Origin: Microbacterium sp. Au-Mic1
GTDB lineage: Bacteria > Actinomycetota > Actinomycetes > Actinomycetales > Microbacteriaceae
Assembly (NCBI RefSeq): GCF_021341785.1
Contig: NZ_JAJTTF010000008.1
Location: 1-64,000 of the forward strand
DNA length: 64,000 bases
Reading direction: 5' to 3'
Shown here piece by piece: positions 43,021 to 51,486 of this stretch. The notes under the pieces were generated by a model. That model made no database searches, had not been told where the DNA came from, and worked only from the letters and a program-made list of their open reading frames with translations. The first letter of the stretch is position 1. The number at the start of each line of letters is the position of its first letter. The position numbers and the translations under genes are program-made.

Positions 43021-43104
43021 GTGCTCGACATCATCTACGTCGCGGGAACGCTCGCGCTTTTCGCCCTGGTCGCGCTGATCGCGAAGGGGGTGGAGAAGCT
43101 GTGA
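43021..43104 (+). CDS. 27-residue membrane mini-protein at the head of the kdp operon
   Basis: GTG-initiated codons encode [20 protein letters not shown] then AKGVEKL and stop: one hydrophobic helix with an acidic N-terminus and a basic tail. The stop overlaps the kdpF GTG (GTGA 43101-43104), as with the other junctions of the operon, which supports real translation. A GAGGGAGCC stretch lies about 20 bp upstream; the closest ribosome site is weak. The layout, one helix like KdpF, suggests a second small subunit or stabiliser of the Kdp complex. Function is inferred only. Confidence 0.65.
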   Translation: MLDIIYVAGTLALFALVALIAKGVEKL

Positions 43105-43190
43105 TCGTCATCGAGATCGTGGCCGCCGCCCTCGCGATCGCCGCGATCGGCTACCTCGTGGTCGCCCTCGTCGCCCCGGAGAAGTTCTGA
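43101..43190 (+). CDS. kdpF: Kdp ATPase small subunit KdpF
   Basis: The 29-residue single-span peptide [20 protein letters not shown] plus VALVAPEKF fits KdpF, whose consensus ends YLxxALxxPEkF. KdpF stabilises the KdpFABC potassium pump at the lipid interface. The GTG start has a GGAG ribosome site 5 bp upstream and overlaps the stop of the 27-residue mini-gene; the TGA overlaps the kdpA ATG (TGATG at 43188-43192). Confidence 0.9.
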   Translation: MIVIEIVAAALAIAAIGYLVVALVAPEKF

Positions 43191-44875
43191 TGGGCGCGGC
43201 GGGCATCTGGCTCGGCGTGCTCCAGGCCGCCACCCTCATCGCCGTCCTCGTGCTGTTGTACCGCCCTCTCGGCGACTACATGGCCCGGGTCTACACCGGC
43301 TCCCGTCATCTGCGCGTGGAGCGCGGCATCTACCGCCTGATCGGCGTGGACGCGTCGTCCGAGCAGACCTGGCGGGCCTACGCGCGCAGCGTCCTCGCGT
43401 TCTCCGTCGTCGGCATGCTGCTGCTGTACCTGCTCCAGCGCGTGCAGCAGCTCCTGCCGCTCTCGCTCGGCCTGCCCGCCGTGCCGGAGGGGCTGGCGTT
43501 CAACACCGCCGCCTCGTTCGTCGCCAACACCAACTGGCAGTCCTACTCCCCCGAGCAGACCATGGGCCACCTGGTGCAGCTCGCGGGCCTCGCCGTGCAG
43601 AACTTCACCTCGGCCGCAGTCGGGATCGCGATCGCGATCGCCCTCGTCCGCGGCTTCGCCCGCCGCGGCAGCGCCACGATCGGCAACTTCTGGGTCGATC
43701 TCATCCGCGGCCTGATCCGGCTGCTGCTGCCCCTCGCCGTGCTCTCCGCCCTTGCGCTCATCCTGGGCGGCGTGGCTCAGAACCTCTCCGGGTTCACCGA
43801 CGTGCACACGGTCGCGGGCGCCGCGCAGTCGATCCCCGGCGGGCCCGTCGCGTCGCAGGAGGCCATCAAGCTCCTCGGCACGAACGGCGGCGGCTTCTAC
43901 AACGCGAACTCCGCGCACCCCTTCGAGAACCCGACCCCGTGGACGAACCTGCTCGAGATCCTCCTGATCCTCGCGATCCCGTTCGCACTGCCCCGCACAT
44001 TCGGCCGGATCGTCGGCGACCACCGCCAGGGCTACGCGATCGCCGCGGTCATGGGCACGATCTTCCTGGTCTCGCTGTTCGCGCTCAGTGCCCTCGAGAT
44101 CGGCGGCGGGGGCACCGCCACGCAGGCTGCGGGAGCAGCGATGGAGGGCAAGGAGCAGCGCTTCGGGATCCTCGGATCGGCCCTGTTCGGCACCGCGTCC
44201 ACCCTCACCTCCACCGGCGCCGTTAACGCCATGCACGATTCGTTCACGCCGCTCGGCGGGATGATGCCGATGATCAACATGATGCTCGGCGAGGTCGCCC
44301 CCGGCGGCGTCGGATCCGGCCTGTACGGCATGCTCATCCTCGCGGTGATCGCTGTGTTCGTCGGCGGCCTGCTCGTCGGCCGCACCCCGGAATACCTGGG
44401 CAAGCGCCTCGGCCCGCGTGAGATCAAGCTCGCCAGCCTCTACATCCTGGTCACGCCGACCCTCGTGCTCGCCGGCACCGCGCTCAGCTTCGCGATCCCG
44501 CCGATCCGCGCCGACGTGGAGAAGACGTCGATCCTCAACCCGGGCCCGCACGGGCTCAGCGAGGTGCTCTACGCCTTCACCTCGGCGGCGAACAACAACG
44601 GATCCGCCTTCGCCGGCCTCACCGCGAACACGCCCTGGCTGAACACAGCACTCGGCGTCGCGATGCTGCTCGGACGGTTCATCCCGATCATGTTCGTGCT
44701 CGCGCTGGCCGGATCCCTGGCCCAGCAGCAGCACGTGCCGGAGACGGCGGGCACCCTGCCCACCCATCGCCCGCAGTTCGTGGGGCTCCTCATCGCGGTC
44801 TCCGTCGTGGTCACCGCCCTCACCTACTTCCCCGTGCTCACGCTCGGGCCGCTCGCAGAAGGACTCGTCCGATGA
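43190..44875 (+). CDS. kdpA: Potassium-transporting ATPase, potassium-binding subunit
   Basis: The 561-residue SKT-superfamily channel subunit has four MPM repeats. Selectivity-filter and signature sequences are present: [38 protein letters not shown], and [14 protein letters not shown] (third filter). It carries K+ across the membrane using ATP hydrolysis by KdpB. Length is normal and no insertions are seen, unlike kdpB and kdpD. It overlaps kdpB by ATGA (44872-44875). The operon is normally induced at low external K+ by KdpDE. Confidence 0.97.
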   Translation: MGAAGIWLGVLQAATLIAVLVLLYRPLGDYMARVYTGSRHLRVERGIYRLIGVDASSEQTWRAYARSVLAFSVVGMLLLYLLQRVQQLLPLSLGLPAVPEGLAFNTAASFVANTNWQSYSPEQTMGHLVQLAGLAVQNFTSAAVGIAIAIALVRGFARRGSATIGNFWVDLIRGLIRLLLPLAVLSALALILGGVAQNLSGFTDVHTVAGAAQSIPGGPVASQEAIKLLGTNGGGFYNANSAHPFENPTPWTNLLEILLILAIPFALPRTFGRIVGDHRQGYAIAAVMGTIFLVSLFALSALEIGGGGTATQAAGAAMEGKEQRFGILGSALFGTASTLTSTGAVNAMHDSFTPLGGMMPMINMMLGEVAPGGVGSGLYGMLILAVIAVFVGGLLVGRTPEYLGKRLGPREIKLASLYILVTPTLVLAGTALSFAIPPIRADVEKTSILNPGPHGLSEVLYAFTSAANNNGSAFAGLTANTPWLNTALGVAMLLGRFIPIMFVLALAGSLAQQQHVPETAGTLPTHRPQFVGLLIAVSVVVTALTYFPVLTLGPLAEGLVR

Positions 44876-47151
44876 CCGTCGTCGACACTCCGCTCACCCA
44901 CCCCGCTCCCGAACCCGCATCAGGCAGCGGATCACCGAAGCGCCCGCAGCGCGCCTTCGGCTGGAGCCAGCTCGTCCAGGCGCTGCCCGGAGCCCTGCGT
45001 CGACTGAACCCCGCCCGGCTGCTGCGCAACCCCGTGATTCTGCTCGTCTGGGCCGGGGCCGCGGTCACGACCGTGCTCGCGATCGCCGAGCCGTTCCTGG
45101 GATCCGGGGCCGCCGAGTCCGGCGGAACCCCGGTGCCGAACGGGTTCACCTGGTCGATCGCGGTGTGGCTCTGGCTCACCGTGCTGTTCGCGAACCTCGC
45201 CGAGTCGGTCGCAGAGGGGCGCGGCAAGGCGCAGGCGGCGACGCTGCGCAAGACCCGCACGAGCACGATGGCCCGCCGCGTGACCGGCTACGACGCGGCG
45301 GTGGATCCGTCCGCCGAGCGCGCCGCGACCGAGGAGGTCTCCTCGTCCGACCTGCGCCGGGACGACGTCGTGGTCGTGGTCGCGGGTGAGTCGATCCCCG
45401 GAGACGGCGACATCGTCGCGGGCATCGCGACCGTCGACGAGTCCGCCATCACGGGGGAGAGCGCCCCGGTGGTGCGCGAGTCGGGCGGCGACCGCAGCGC
45501 GGTCACGGGCGGCACGCGGGTGCTGTCGGACCGGATCGTGGTGCGGATCACGTCCAAGCCCGGCGAGACGTTCGTCGACCGCATGATCGCCCTCGTGGAA
45601 GGGGCGGACCGCCAGCGCACGCCCAACGAGATCGCGCTGAACATCCTGCTCGCGAGTCTGTCGATCGTGTTCCTCGTGGTCGTGCTGGCCCTCAACCCCA
45701 TCGCGTCCTACTCGGCGTCACCGGTGAGCATCCCCGTGCTGATCGCCCTGCTCGTCTGCCTCATCCCGACCACGATCGGCGCCCTGCTGAGCGCGATCGG
45801 CATCGCCGGTATGGACCGGCTCGTGCAGCGCAACGTGCTCGCGATGTCGGGCCGCGCGGTCGAAGCCGCCGGCGACGTCACGACGCTGCTGCTCGACAAG
45901 ACCGGCACCATCACCTACGGCAACCGCCGTGCCACCGACGTGCGACCGGTCGGCGGGGTCTCCGCCGAGGAGCTGCTGCAGGCCGCCGCACTGTCCTCGC
46001 TCGCCGATCCGACACCCGAGGGAGCCTCGATCGTCGAGCTCGCCGCCGCCCGCGGCATCGCCGTCGCCACCCCCGAGGGTGCCGAGACCGTGCCCTTCAC
46101 CGCCCAGACCCGCATGAGCGGCGTCGACCTCGCCGACGGATCCCGGATCCGCAAGGGTGCGGGCTCGGCGATCCGCGCCTGGATCGAGGCGGAGGGCTCC
46201 GGTGACGCCGCGGCGGCCGCTCAGGCCGCGGGATTCGCCGACGAGATCGCCGCCTCGGGCGGCACCCCCCTCGTGGTGGCCGTCGCCACCACAGGGTCGT
46301 TGAGCGAGGACGGCGAAGCCGACCGAGACGAAACGCGGCACCCCGACGAAGGCGGCGTTTCGTCTCGCGCCGACTCCGTCGGTGCTCGCTCAACGACCCC
46401 GGGAGGGAGCACCAGGATCCTCGGCGTCGTGCATCTCAAGGACGTGGTCAAGGAGGGTCTGGCCGAGCGCTTCGGCGAGCTGCGCAGCATGGGCATCCGC
46501 ACCGTGATGATCACGGGCGACAACCCGCTCACAGCGAAGGCGATCGCCGCCGAGGCCGGTGTCGACGACTACCTCGCAGAGGCCACCCCGGAGGACAAGC
46601 TCGCCCTCATCCGCCGCGAGCAGGAGGGCGGCCGCCTCGTCGCGATGACCGGAGACGGCACGAACGACGCCCCCGCGCTCGCTCAGGCCGACGTCGGCGT
46701 CGCGATGAACACCGGCACTTCGGCGGCCAAGGAGGCCGGGAACATGGTCGACCTCGACTCGGATCCGACCAAGCTCATCGACATCGTGCGCATCGGCAAG
46801 CAGCTGCTCATCACCCGCGGGGCACTCACCACGTTCTCGCTCGCGAACGACATCGCCAAGTACTTCGCCATCATCCCGGCGATGTTCATGGGTGCGTTCC
46901 CGGGGCTCGCGGCGCTCAACATCATGCAGTTGCACTCGCCGGCGTCCGCGGTGACGAGCGCGATCGTCTTCAACGCGATCGTGATCGTCTTCCTCATCCC
47001 GCTCGCCCTGCGCGGCGTCAGGTACAAGCCGGCCAGCGCCTCGCAGATCCTGCAGCGCAACCTGCTCGTCTACGGCGTCGGCGGCGTGATCCTCCCGTTC
47101 GTCGGCATCAAGCTCATCGACCTCGTCGTCGCCCTCATCCCCGGCTTCTGA
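44872..47151 (+). CDS. kdpB: Potassium-transporting P-type ATPase catalytic subunit with an in-frame repeat insertion
   Basis: The 759-residue P-type ATPase is longer than the usual 670-710. Key motifs are intact: [12 protein letters not shown] (TGES), [13 protein letters not shown] (phosphorylated Asp about residue 342), and [21 protein letters not shown]. Residues about 475-510 ([15 protein letters not shown] and onward to TTPGGS) have no counterpart in ordinary KdpB. They are encoded by a family A palindromic element lying between VVAVAT and [13 protein letters not shown], that is, at the junction of nucleotide-binding and phosphorylation domains. The reading frame continues, so the protein is probably made, with a charged loop added. 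It functions as the ATP-hydrolysing partner of KdpA. Confidence 0.96.
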   Translation: MTVVDTPLTHPAPEPASGSGSPKRPQRAFGWSQLVQALPGALRRLNPARLLRNPVILLVWAGAAVTTVLAIAEPFLGSGAAESGGTPVPNGFTWSIAVWLWLTVLFANLAESVAEGRGKAQAATLRKTRTSTMARRVTGYDAAVDPSAERAATEEVSSSDLRRDDVVVVVAGESIPGDGDIVAGIATVDESAITGESAPVVRESGGDRSAVTGGTRVLSDRIVVRITSKPGETFVDRMIALVEGADRQRTPNEIALNILLASLSIVFLVVVLALNPIASYSASPVSIPVLIALLVCLIPTTIGALLSAIGIAGMDRLVQRNVLAMSGRAVEAAGDVTTLLLDKTGTITYGNRRATDVRPVGGVSAEELLQAAALSSLADPTPEGASIVELAAARGIAVATPEGAETVPFTAQTRMSGVDLADGSRIRKGAGSAIRAWIEAEGSGDAAAAAQAAGFADEIAASGGTPLVVAVATTGSLSEDGEADRDETRHPDEGGVSSRADSVGARSTTPGGSTRILGVVHLKDVVKEGLAERFGELRSMGIRTVMITGDNPLTAKAIAAEAGVDDYLAEATPEDKLALIRREQEGGRLVAMTGDGTNDAPALAQADVGVAMNTGTSAAKEAGNMVDLDSDPTKLIDIVRIGKQLLITRGALTTFSLANDIAKYFAIIPAMFMGAFPGLAALNIMQLHSPASAVTSAIVFNAIVIVFLIPLALRGVRYKPASASQILQRNLLVYGVGGVILPFVGIKLIDLVVALIPGF
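46294..46399. repeat. Palindromic repeat family A, copy inside kdpB
   Basis: Perfect 15-bp outer arms GGGTCGTTGAGCGAG (46294-46308) and complement (46385-46399), with inner arms GAGACGAAACGC (46325-46336) and complement (46355-46366). The left half GACGGCGAAGCCGACCGAG is the same as in the copy at 55.6 kb (read on the other strand). The element is translated in frame within KdpB. Confidence 0.92.
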
Positions 47152-47171
47152 CCCTCAAAGGAACGCACACC

Positions 47172-47813
47172 ATGTCGAACCTCCGCGGCACCGTCCGCCT
47201 CACCGGCGTCGCCGTCCGCGCGATGCTCGTGCTCACCCTCGTCCTCGGGGTCGGGTACACCCTCGCGATCACCGGCATCGGCCAGCTCGCGCTGCCCTGG
47301 CAGTCGAACGGATCCCTCGTCGACGCGAAGGGGAACCCCACCGGCGGCTGGGCCGGCGGCGAAGCCGCCGCCGGCAGCGCGCTGATCGGGCAGTCCTTCA
47401 CCGATGCGAAGGGCGATGCGCTGCCGCAGTACTTCCAGCCCCGTCCGTCCGCGGCGGGCAAGGACGGCTACGACCCCACCGCGTCGGGCGGCAGCAACCT
47501 CGGACCGAACGACCCCGACCTGGTGAAGGCGATCGGCGAGCGCCGTGCGGCCATCGCCGACCGTGAGCACGTCGCCGAGTCCGCGATCCCCGCCGACGCC
47601 CTCACCGCCTCGGCGTCGGGTCTGGATCCGCAGATCAGCCCGGCCTACGCGCTGCTGCAGGTGAACCGGGTCGCCGAGGCGCGCGGACTTTCCGCCTCCG
47701 CCGTGCGCTCGCTGGTGGAGTCTAGGATTCAAACGCGCGATGCGGGCTTCCTCGGCGAAGAGCGGGTGAACGTGCTCGCGCTGAACCAGGCCCTCGACGC
47801 CCTGCCGCGGTGA
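47172..47813 (+). CDS. kdpC: Potassium-transporting ATPase subunit KdpC
   Basis: The 213-residue subunit has one N-terminal span (GVAVRAMLVLTLVLGVGYTLAITGIGQ, in part) and a periplasmic domain. Family signatures are SALIGQSF, YFQPRPSAAGKDGYDPTASGGSNLGP (key: YFQPRPSA and SGGSNLGPND), DALTASASGLDPQISPAYALLQ, and RVNVLALNQALD at the C-terminus. KdpC assembles with KdpB and raises its ATP affinity. It has an AAAGGAA ribosome site and overlaps kdpD by GTGA. Confidence 0.97.
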   Translation: MSNLRGTVRLTGVAVRAMLVLTLVLGVGYTLAITGIGQLALPWQSNGSLVDAKGNPTGGWAGGEAAAGSALIGQSFTDAKGDALPQYFQPRPSAAGKDGYDPTASGGSNLGPNDPDLVKAIGERRAAIADREHVAESAIPADALTASASGLDPQISPAYALLQVNRVAEARGLSASAVRSLVESRIQTRDAGFLGEERVNVLALNQALDALPR

Positions 47814-50665
47814 CACGCGGCGACGAGAGGGCACGTGCAGTGAGCGAGGCGATGATGGGCGCGAGGCGCGAGGGCGGATCCGGCTCCCGCGGGCGCCTGC
47901 GCGTGCTCCTGGGCGCGGCGCCCGGCGTGGGCAAGACCTACGAGATGCTCGGCGAGGGCCGACGCCTCGCCGAGGCCGGGCGCGACGTGGTGATCGGGAT
48001 CGTGGAGACGCACGGCCGCGAGGCGACGCTCGCGCAGACCCGCGGCATCGAGGAGGTGCCGCGCCGAGCGGTGTCGCATCGCGGGGTGCAGCTCGACGAG
48101 CTCGACGTCGACGCGGTGCTCGCCCGCCGGCCCGCACTCGCGCTCATCGACGAGATGGCGCACACCAACGCGCCCGGATCCCGCAACGGCAAGCGCTGGC
48201 AGGACGTGCAGGAGCTGCTGGACGCCGGCATCGACGTGATCACCACCGTGAACGTGCAGCACATCGAATCGCTCAACGCCGTGGTCGAGAAGATCACGGG
48301 CGTCGTGCAGCAGGAGACCGTGCCGGACGCGGTGATCCGCGACGCGGACGAGGTGGAGGTCGTCGACCTCGCCCCGCAGACCCTGCGCGACCGGCTGTCC
48401 GCGGGCCAGGTGTATCCGGCCGAGCGCATCGACGCGGCGCTGTCGAACTACTTCCGCCTGGGCAACCTCACGGCGCTGCGCGAGCTGGCGCTGCTGTGGC
48501 TGGCCGACGAGGTGGACAACGCTCTGCGCAGCTACCGCACCCAGCACGGCATCGACAGCGCCTGGCAGGCCCGCGAGCGCGTGGTCGTCGCCCTCACCGG
48601 CGGCCCCGAGGGCGAGACCCTGCTGCGCCGGGGCGCGAGGATAGCGGCGCGCTCGGCCGGCGGCGAGCTGCTCGCGGTGCACGTCACCACGCAGGACGGC
48701 CTGCGCGGCGATCGCCCCGGTGCCCTCAGCGCCCAGCGCGGTCTCGTGGAGTCGCTCGGCGGCAGCTATCACCAGCTCGTGGGCGACGACGTGCCGGGCA
48801 CCCTGGTCGAGTTCGCGCAGTCGGTCGACGCGAGCCAGCTCGTGATCGGCGTGAGCCGGCGCTCGCGCCTCTCCGCGGCCCTCACGGGGCCGGGCATCGG
48901 CGCGGAGATCATCCGCCGTTCCGGTGACATCGACGTGCACATCGTGACCCACGCCGCGGCCGGACGTCGGGGACCGCTCCCGTCGATCAGCGGCGGGGCG
49001 CTGGGATGGCGGCGCCAGCTCATCGGCTTCGCCGTGGCGCTGGTCGGCGGACCGCTGCTGTCCTGGCTGCTGTTCGCGCTCAAAGCACCCGGGTCCATCA
49101 CCACCGACGTGCTCAGCTACCAGCTCCTGGTCGTCGTGGTGGCCCTCATCGGCGGGCTGCGCCCCGCGCTGTTCGCGGCCGTGCTGAGCGGATTCACGCT
49201 GGACTTCCTCTTCGTCGAACCGCTTTTCACGGTCACGATCGCGGATCCGCTGCACGCCCTCGCGCTCGCCCTCTACGTCGTGATCGCGGTGCTCGTGAGC
49301 ATCGTCGTGGACCAGGCGGCTCGACGCGCCCGCGCCGCTCAGCGTGCGGCCGGTGAGGCCGAGCTGCTCGCGGCCGTCGCCGGCAACGTGCTGCGCGGGG
49401 ACAGCGCCCCCACCGCCCTCGTCGCGCGGGCGCGCGAGGCGTTCGGGCTGAGCGGCATCCGGCTGCTCTCCCCCGACGGTGCGGTGATCGCCGCGGACGG
49501 AGAGCCGCTCGGCGGCAATGTCGCCGGAGGGGATCCGGACCACGCCGCGGACGACGCGGACGACGTGGCGCACCCTTCGGTCGACCGCGAGACCGAACCT
49601 CGGTCCCGAGACCGAGGTTCGGATCGTCGGTCTCGCAGCGGAGGTTCGGTCTCGCGGCCATCCGGCGCGCCGGCCGGCGGCGGCCGACAGGATCCGCAGG
49701 TCGAGACCGTGCCCGTCGGCATCGGCGCGGACGGACAGCCGCGCGCGGTCCTCGAGCTGCACGGGGCGGATCTCGACGCCGCGGGCCGCCGCCTGCTCGA
49801 CGCGATCGTGGCGCAGCTCGCCGCCGCGATCGAGCACACCGATCTGCGCGAGACGGCGAGCCACGCCGCGGTCCTCGCCGAGACGGATCAGGTGCGCAGC
49901 GCCCTGCTCTCCGCCCTCAGCCACGACCTGCGCCGGCCTCTCGCCGCCGCCGTCGCCGCCGTCGGCGGGCTCCGCAGCGCGCACCGCCTCTCGGCGGAGG
50001 ACCGCGCCGAGCTCGTCGAGACCGCGGATGAGAGCCTCGCCACCCTGTCGCGCCTGGTCACGGATCTGCTCGATGTCAGCCGTGTGCAGGCCGGGGTGCT
50101 GGCGGTGTCACTGGGCCGCGTGGACGCCGCAGGCGGCGTGGTCTCGGCACTCGACGAGCTGTCGCTCGGGCCCGCGGACGTCGAGCTCGCCCTGGATCCG
50201 GCGCTGCCCGGCCTCCGCGCGGATCCGGTGCTGCTGCAGCGCGTGCTCGTGAACCTGCTCACCAACGCGGTGCGCCACTCCCCGGCCGGCGAGCGCGTGA
50301 TCGTGTCGACGAGCCGGCTCGGCGAGCGCGCCGAGATCCGGGTCGCGGACCGCGGCGAGGGCATCCCCGAGGATCAGCGCGAGAGCGCGTTCCTGCCCTT
50401 CCAGCGGCACGGCGACACCGACAACACGACCGGCCTCGGTCTGGGTCTCGCCCTGTCCCGGGGTTTCGCCGAGGGCATGGGCGGTACGCTGACGGCCGAG
50501 GACACCCCCGGCGGCGGTCTCACGATGGTGGTGTCGCTGCCGCTCGCCGAAGCCCCCGCCGGTTTCGAGGAGCAGAGTCTGCTCGGTTTCGACGCCGGAA
50601 CGGACGAACATCGCTCCTCGAACACTGACAGCGCCAGCCCCGCGACGGACGGAGACCCGCGATGA
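47810..50665 (+). CDS. kdpD: Potassium sensor histidine kinase KdpD with an in-frame repeat insertion
   Basis: The 951-residue kinase is longer than most homologues. Domains are KdpD N-terminal (Walker-like LLGAAPGVGKTYEM, about 25-240), UspA (about 250-375), four spans (about 400-500), GAF (about 510-680), HisKA (ALLSALSHDLRRPLAAAV) and HATPase (LLTNAVRHSP, GEGIPEDQRE, GLGLGLALSRG). Residues about 592-616 (DRETEPRSRDRGSDRRSRSG and following) interrupt the GAF domain and are encoded by a 73-bp family B palindrome. The last 35 residues, from GFEEQSLLGFDAG, overlap a degenerate family C palindrome and have no kinase counterpart. It senses K+ limitation and phosphorylates KdpE. The GTG start overlaps the kdpC stop. 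Confidence 0.95.
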   Translation: MTRGDERARAVSEAMMGARREGGSGSRGRLRVLLGAAPGVGKTYEMLGEGRRLAEAGRDVVIGIVETHGREATLAQTRGIEEVPRRAVSHRGVQLDELDVDAVLARRPALALIDEMAHTNAPGSRNGKRWQDVQELLDAGIDVITTVNVQHIESLNAVVEKITGVVQQETVPDAVIRDADEVEVVDLAPQTLRDRLSAGQVYPAERIDAALSNYFRLGNLTALRELALLWLADEVDNALRSYRTQHGIDSAWQARERVVVALTGGPEGETLLRRGARIAARSAGGELLAVHVTTQDGLRGDRPGALSAQRGLVESLGGSYHQLVGDDVPGTLVEFAQSVDASQLVIGVSRRSRLSAALTGPGIGAEIIRRSGDIDVHIVTHAAAGRRGPLPSISGGALGWRRQLIGFAVALVGGPLLSWLLFALKAPGSITTDVLSYQLLVVVVALIGGLRPALFAAVLSGFTLDFLFVEPLFTVTIADPLHALALALYVVIAVLVSIVVDQAARRARAAQRAAGEAELLAAVAGNVLRGDSAPTALVARAREAFGLSGIRLLSPDGAVIAADGEPLGGNVAGGDPDHAADDADDVAHPSVDRETEPRSRDRGSDRRSRSGGSVSRPSGAPAGGGRQDPQVETVPVGIGADGQPRAVLELHGADLDAAGRRLLDAIVAQLAAAIEHTDLRETASHAAVLAETDQVRSALLSALSHDLRRPLAAAVAAVGGLRSAHRLSAEDRAELVETADESLATLSRLVTDLLDVSRVQAGVLAVSLGRVDAAGGVVSALDELSLGPADVELALDPALPGLRADPVLLQRVLVNLLTNAVRHSPAGERVIVSTSRLGERAEIRVADRGEGIPEDQRESAFLPFQRHGDTDNTTGLGLGLALSRGFAEGMGGTLTAEDTPGGGLTMVVSLPLAEAPAGFEEQSLLGFDAGTDEHRSSNTDSASPATDGDPR
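49585..49657. repeat. 73-bp palindromic repeat family B, copy inside kdpD
   Basis: Perfect 17-bp outer arms CCGCGAGACCGAACCTC (49585-49601) and complement (49641-49657). Inner arms are CGAGACCGA (49607-49615) and TCGGTCTCG (49627-49635). Its reverse complement aligns along the full 73 bp with the intergenic copy at 60938-61010, with differences only in small central blocks. It is read in frame within KdpD. Confidence 0.92.
50561..50622. repeat. Degenerate family C palindrome forming the kdpD 3' end
   Basis: TTCGAGGAGC (50564-50573) pairs perfectly with GCTCCTCGAA (50613-50622). The flanks CCGGTTTCG and ACATCGCTCC match the intergenic family C copy at 42847-42909. It encodes most of the non-conserved C-terminal tail of KdpD. 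The match is weaker than for families A and B. Confidence 0.5.
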
Positions 50666-51342
50666 AACTGCTCGTGGCCGACGACGACCCGCAGCTCGTG
50701 CGCGCCCTGCGGATCACGCTCGCCGCGCACGGCTACGAGGTGATCGCCGCTGGAGACGGCGCCGCCGCGATCGCGATGGCCGCCCAGGCCCACCCCGACA
50801 TCGTGCTGCTCGATCTCGGGATGCCGAAGCTCGACGGGATCGCGGTGATCGAGGCGCTGCGCGGCTGGAGCGACGTGCCGATCCTGGTCGTTTCGGGACG
50901 GACCGGATCCGCCGACAAGGTCGAGGCGCTCGACGCGGGCGCCGACGACTACGTGACCAAGCCGTTCCAGATCGACGAGCTGCTCGCGCGACTGCGCGCC
51001 CTCGCCCGCCGCCGCGGCGGAGCACCGGCCGAGTCGTCGGTGGCGTTCGGCGAGGTCGAGGTGGATCTGGCGGCAAAGGCCGTGACGCGCGGCGGATCCC
51101 GCGTGCACCTCACGCCGACGGAGTGGCAGATCCTGGAGCATCTGGCCCGCCACCCCGGCGCGCTCGTCACCCGGCAGGAGCTGCTGCGCGAGATCTGGGG
51201 CACCGAGCAGATCACCGACACCGGATATCTGCGGCTGTACCTGTCACAGCTGCGCAAGAAGCTCGAGCGCACCCCCAGCGCGCCGGAACACCTGCTCACC
51301 GAGCAGGGCATGGGCTACCGCCTGGTGCTGGACCCGGCCTGA
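50662..51342 (+). CDS. kdpE: Response regulator KdpE
   Basis: The 226-residue OmpR-family regulator has a receiver domain (KLLVADDDPQLVRAL; phospho-Asp in VLLDLGMPKLDG; Lys in DYVTKPFQ) and a winged-helix domain ending VTRQELLREIWG, YLRLYLSQLRKKLERTP and EQGMGYRLV. It is phosphorylated by KdpD and activates the kdp operon. Its ATG overlaps the kdpD stop. Length and motifs are normal, with no repeat insertion. Confidence 0.96.
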   Translation: MKLLVADDDPQLVRALRITLAAHGYEVIAAGDGAAAIAMAAQAHPDIVLLDLGMPKLDGIAVIEALRGWSDVPILVVSGRTGSADKVEALDAGADDYVTKPFQIDELLARLRALARRRGGAPAESSVAFGEVEVDLAAKAVTRGGSRVHLTPTEWQILEHLARHPGALVTRQELLREIWGTEQITDTGYLRLYLSQLRKKLERTPSAPEHLLTEQGMGYRLVLDPA

Positions 51343-51375
51343 TCCGCGCGCACTGACAAGCGACCGAGCCCGGCA

Positions 51376-51467
51376 GTCTGAGATCCCAGACAGCCTCCTT
51401 CGGAGAGCCGTTGGTATCGCTCTCGTCGAGTGCCAGCATGAGGCAACGGCGGTCGAAGACGCCCGCC
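51376..51467 (+). promoter_or_regulatory. Structured 5' leader of the APC permease operon (riboswitch-like candidate)
   Basis: The 144-bp gap between kdpE and the permease contains four possible helices: GTCTG/CAGAC (51376-51391), CTCC-TTC-GGAG (51395-51405), CCGTTG (51408-51413) with CAACGG (51444-51449) enclosing a TGCC/GGCA pairing, and GGCGG/CCGCC (51448-51467). The ribosome site GGGAG and ATG follow within 20 bp. I could not match it to a riboswitch class that I know. Confidence 0.45.
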
Positions 51468-51486
51468 ACCGGCCTTTGGGAGCCCC

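Noticed and set aside
44872..47151. kdpB as a pseudogene because of the repeat insertion
   Set aside because: The frame is open throughout, all P-type motifs are intact, and kdpC follows normally; a working protein with a longer loop is more likely.
51343..51486. SAM-IV-like similarity (GAGTGCCAGC) in the permease leader
   Set aside because: Only one short string matches; the GGCAACC core and pseudoknot segments are missing, and the gene is not a methionine-pathway gene.
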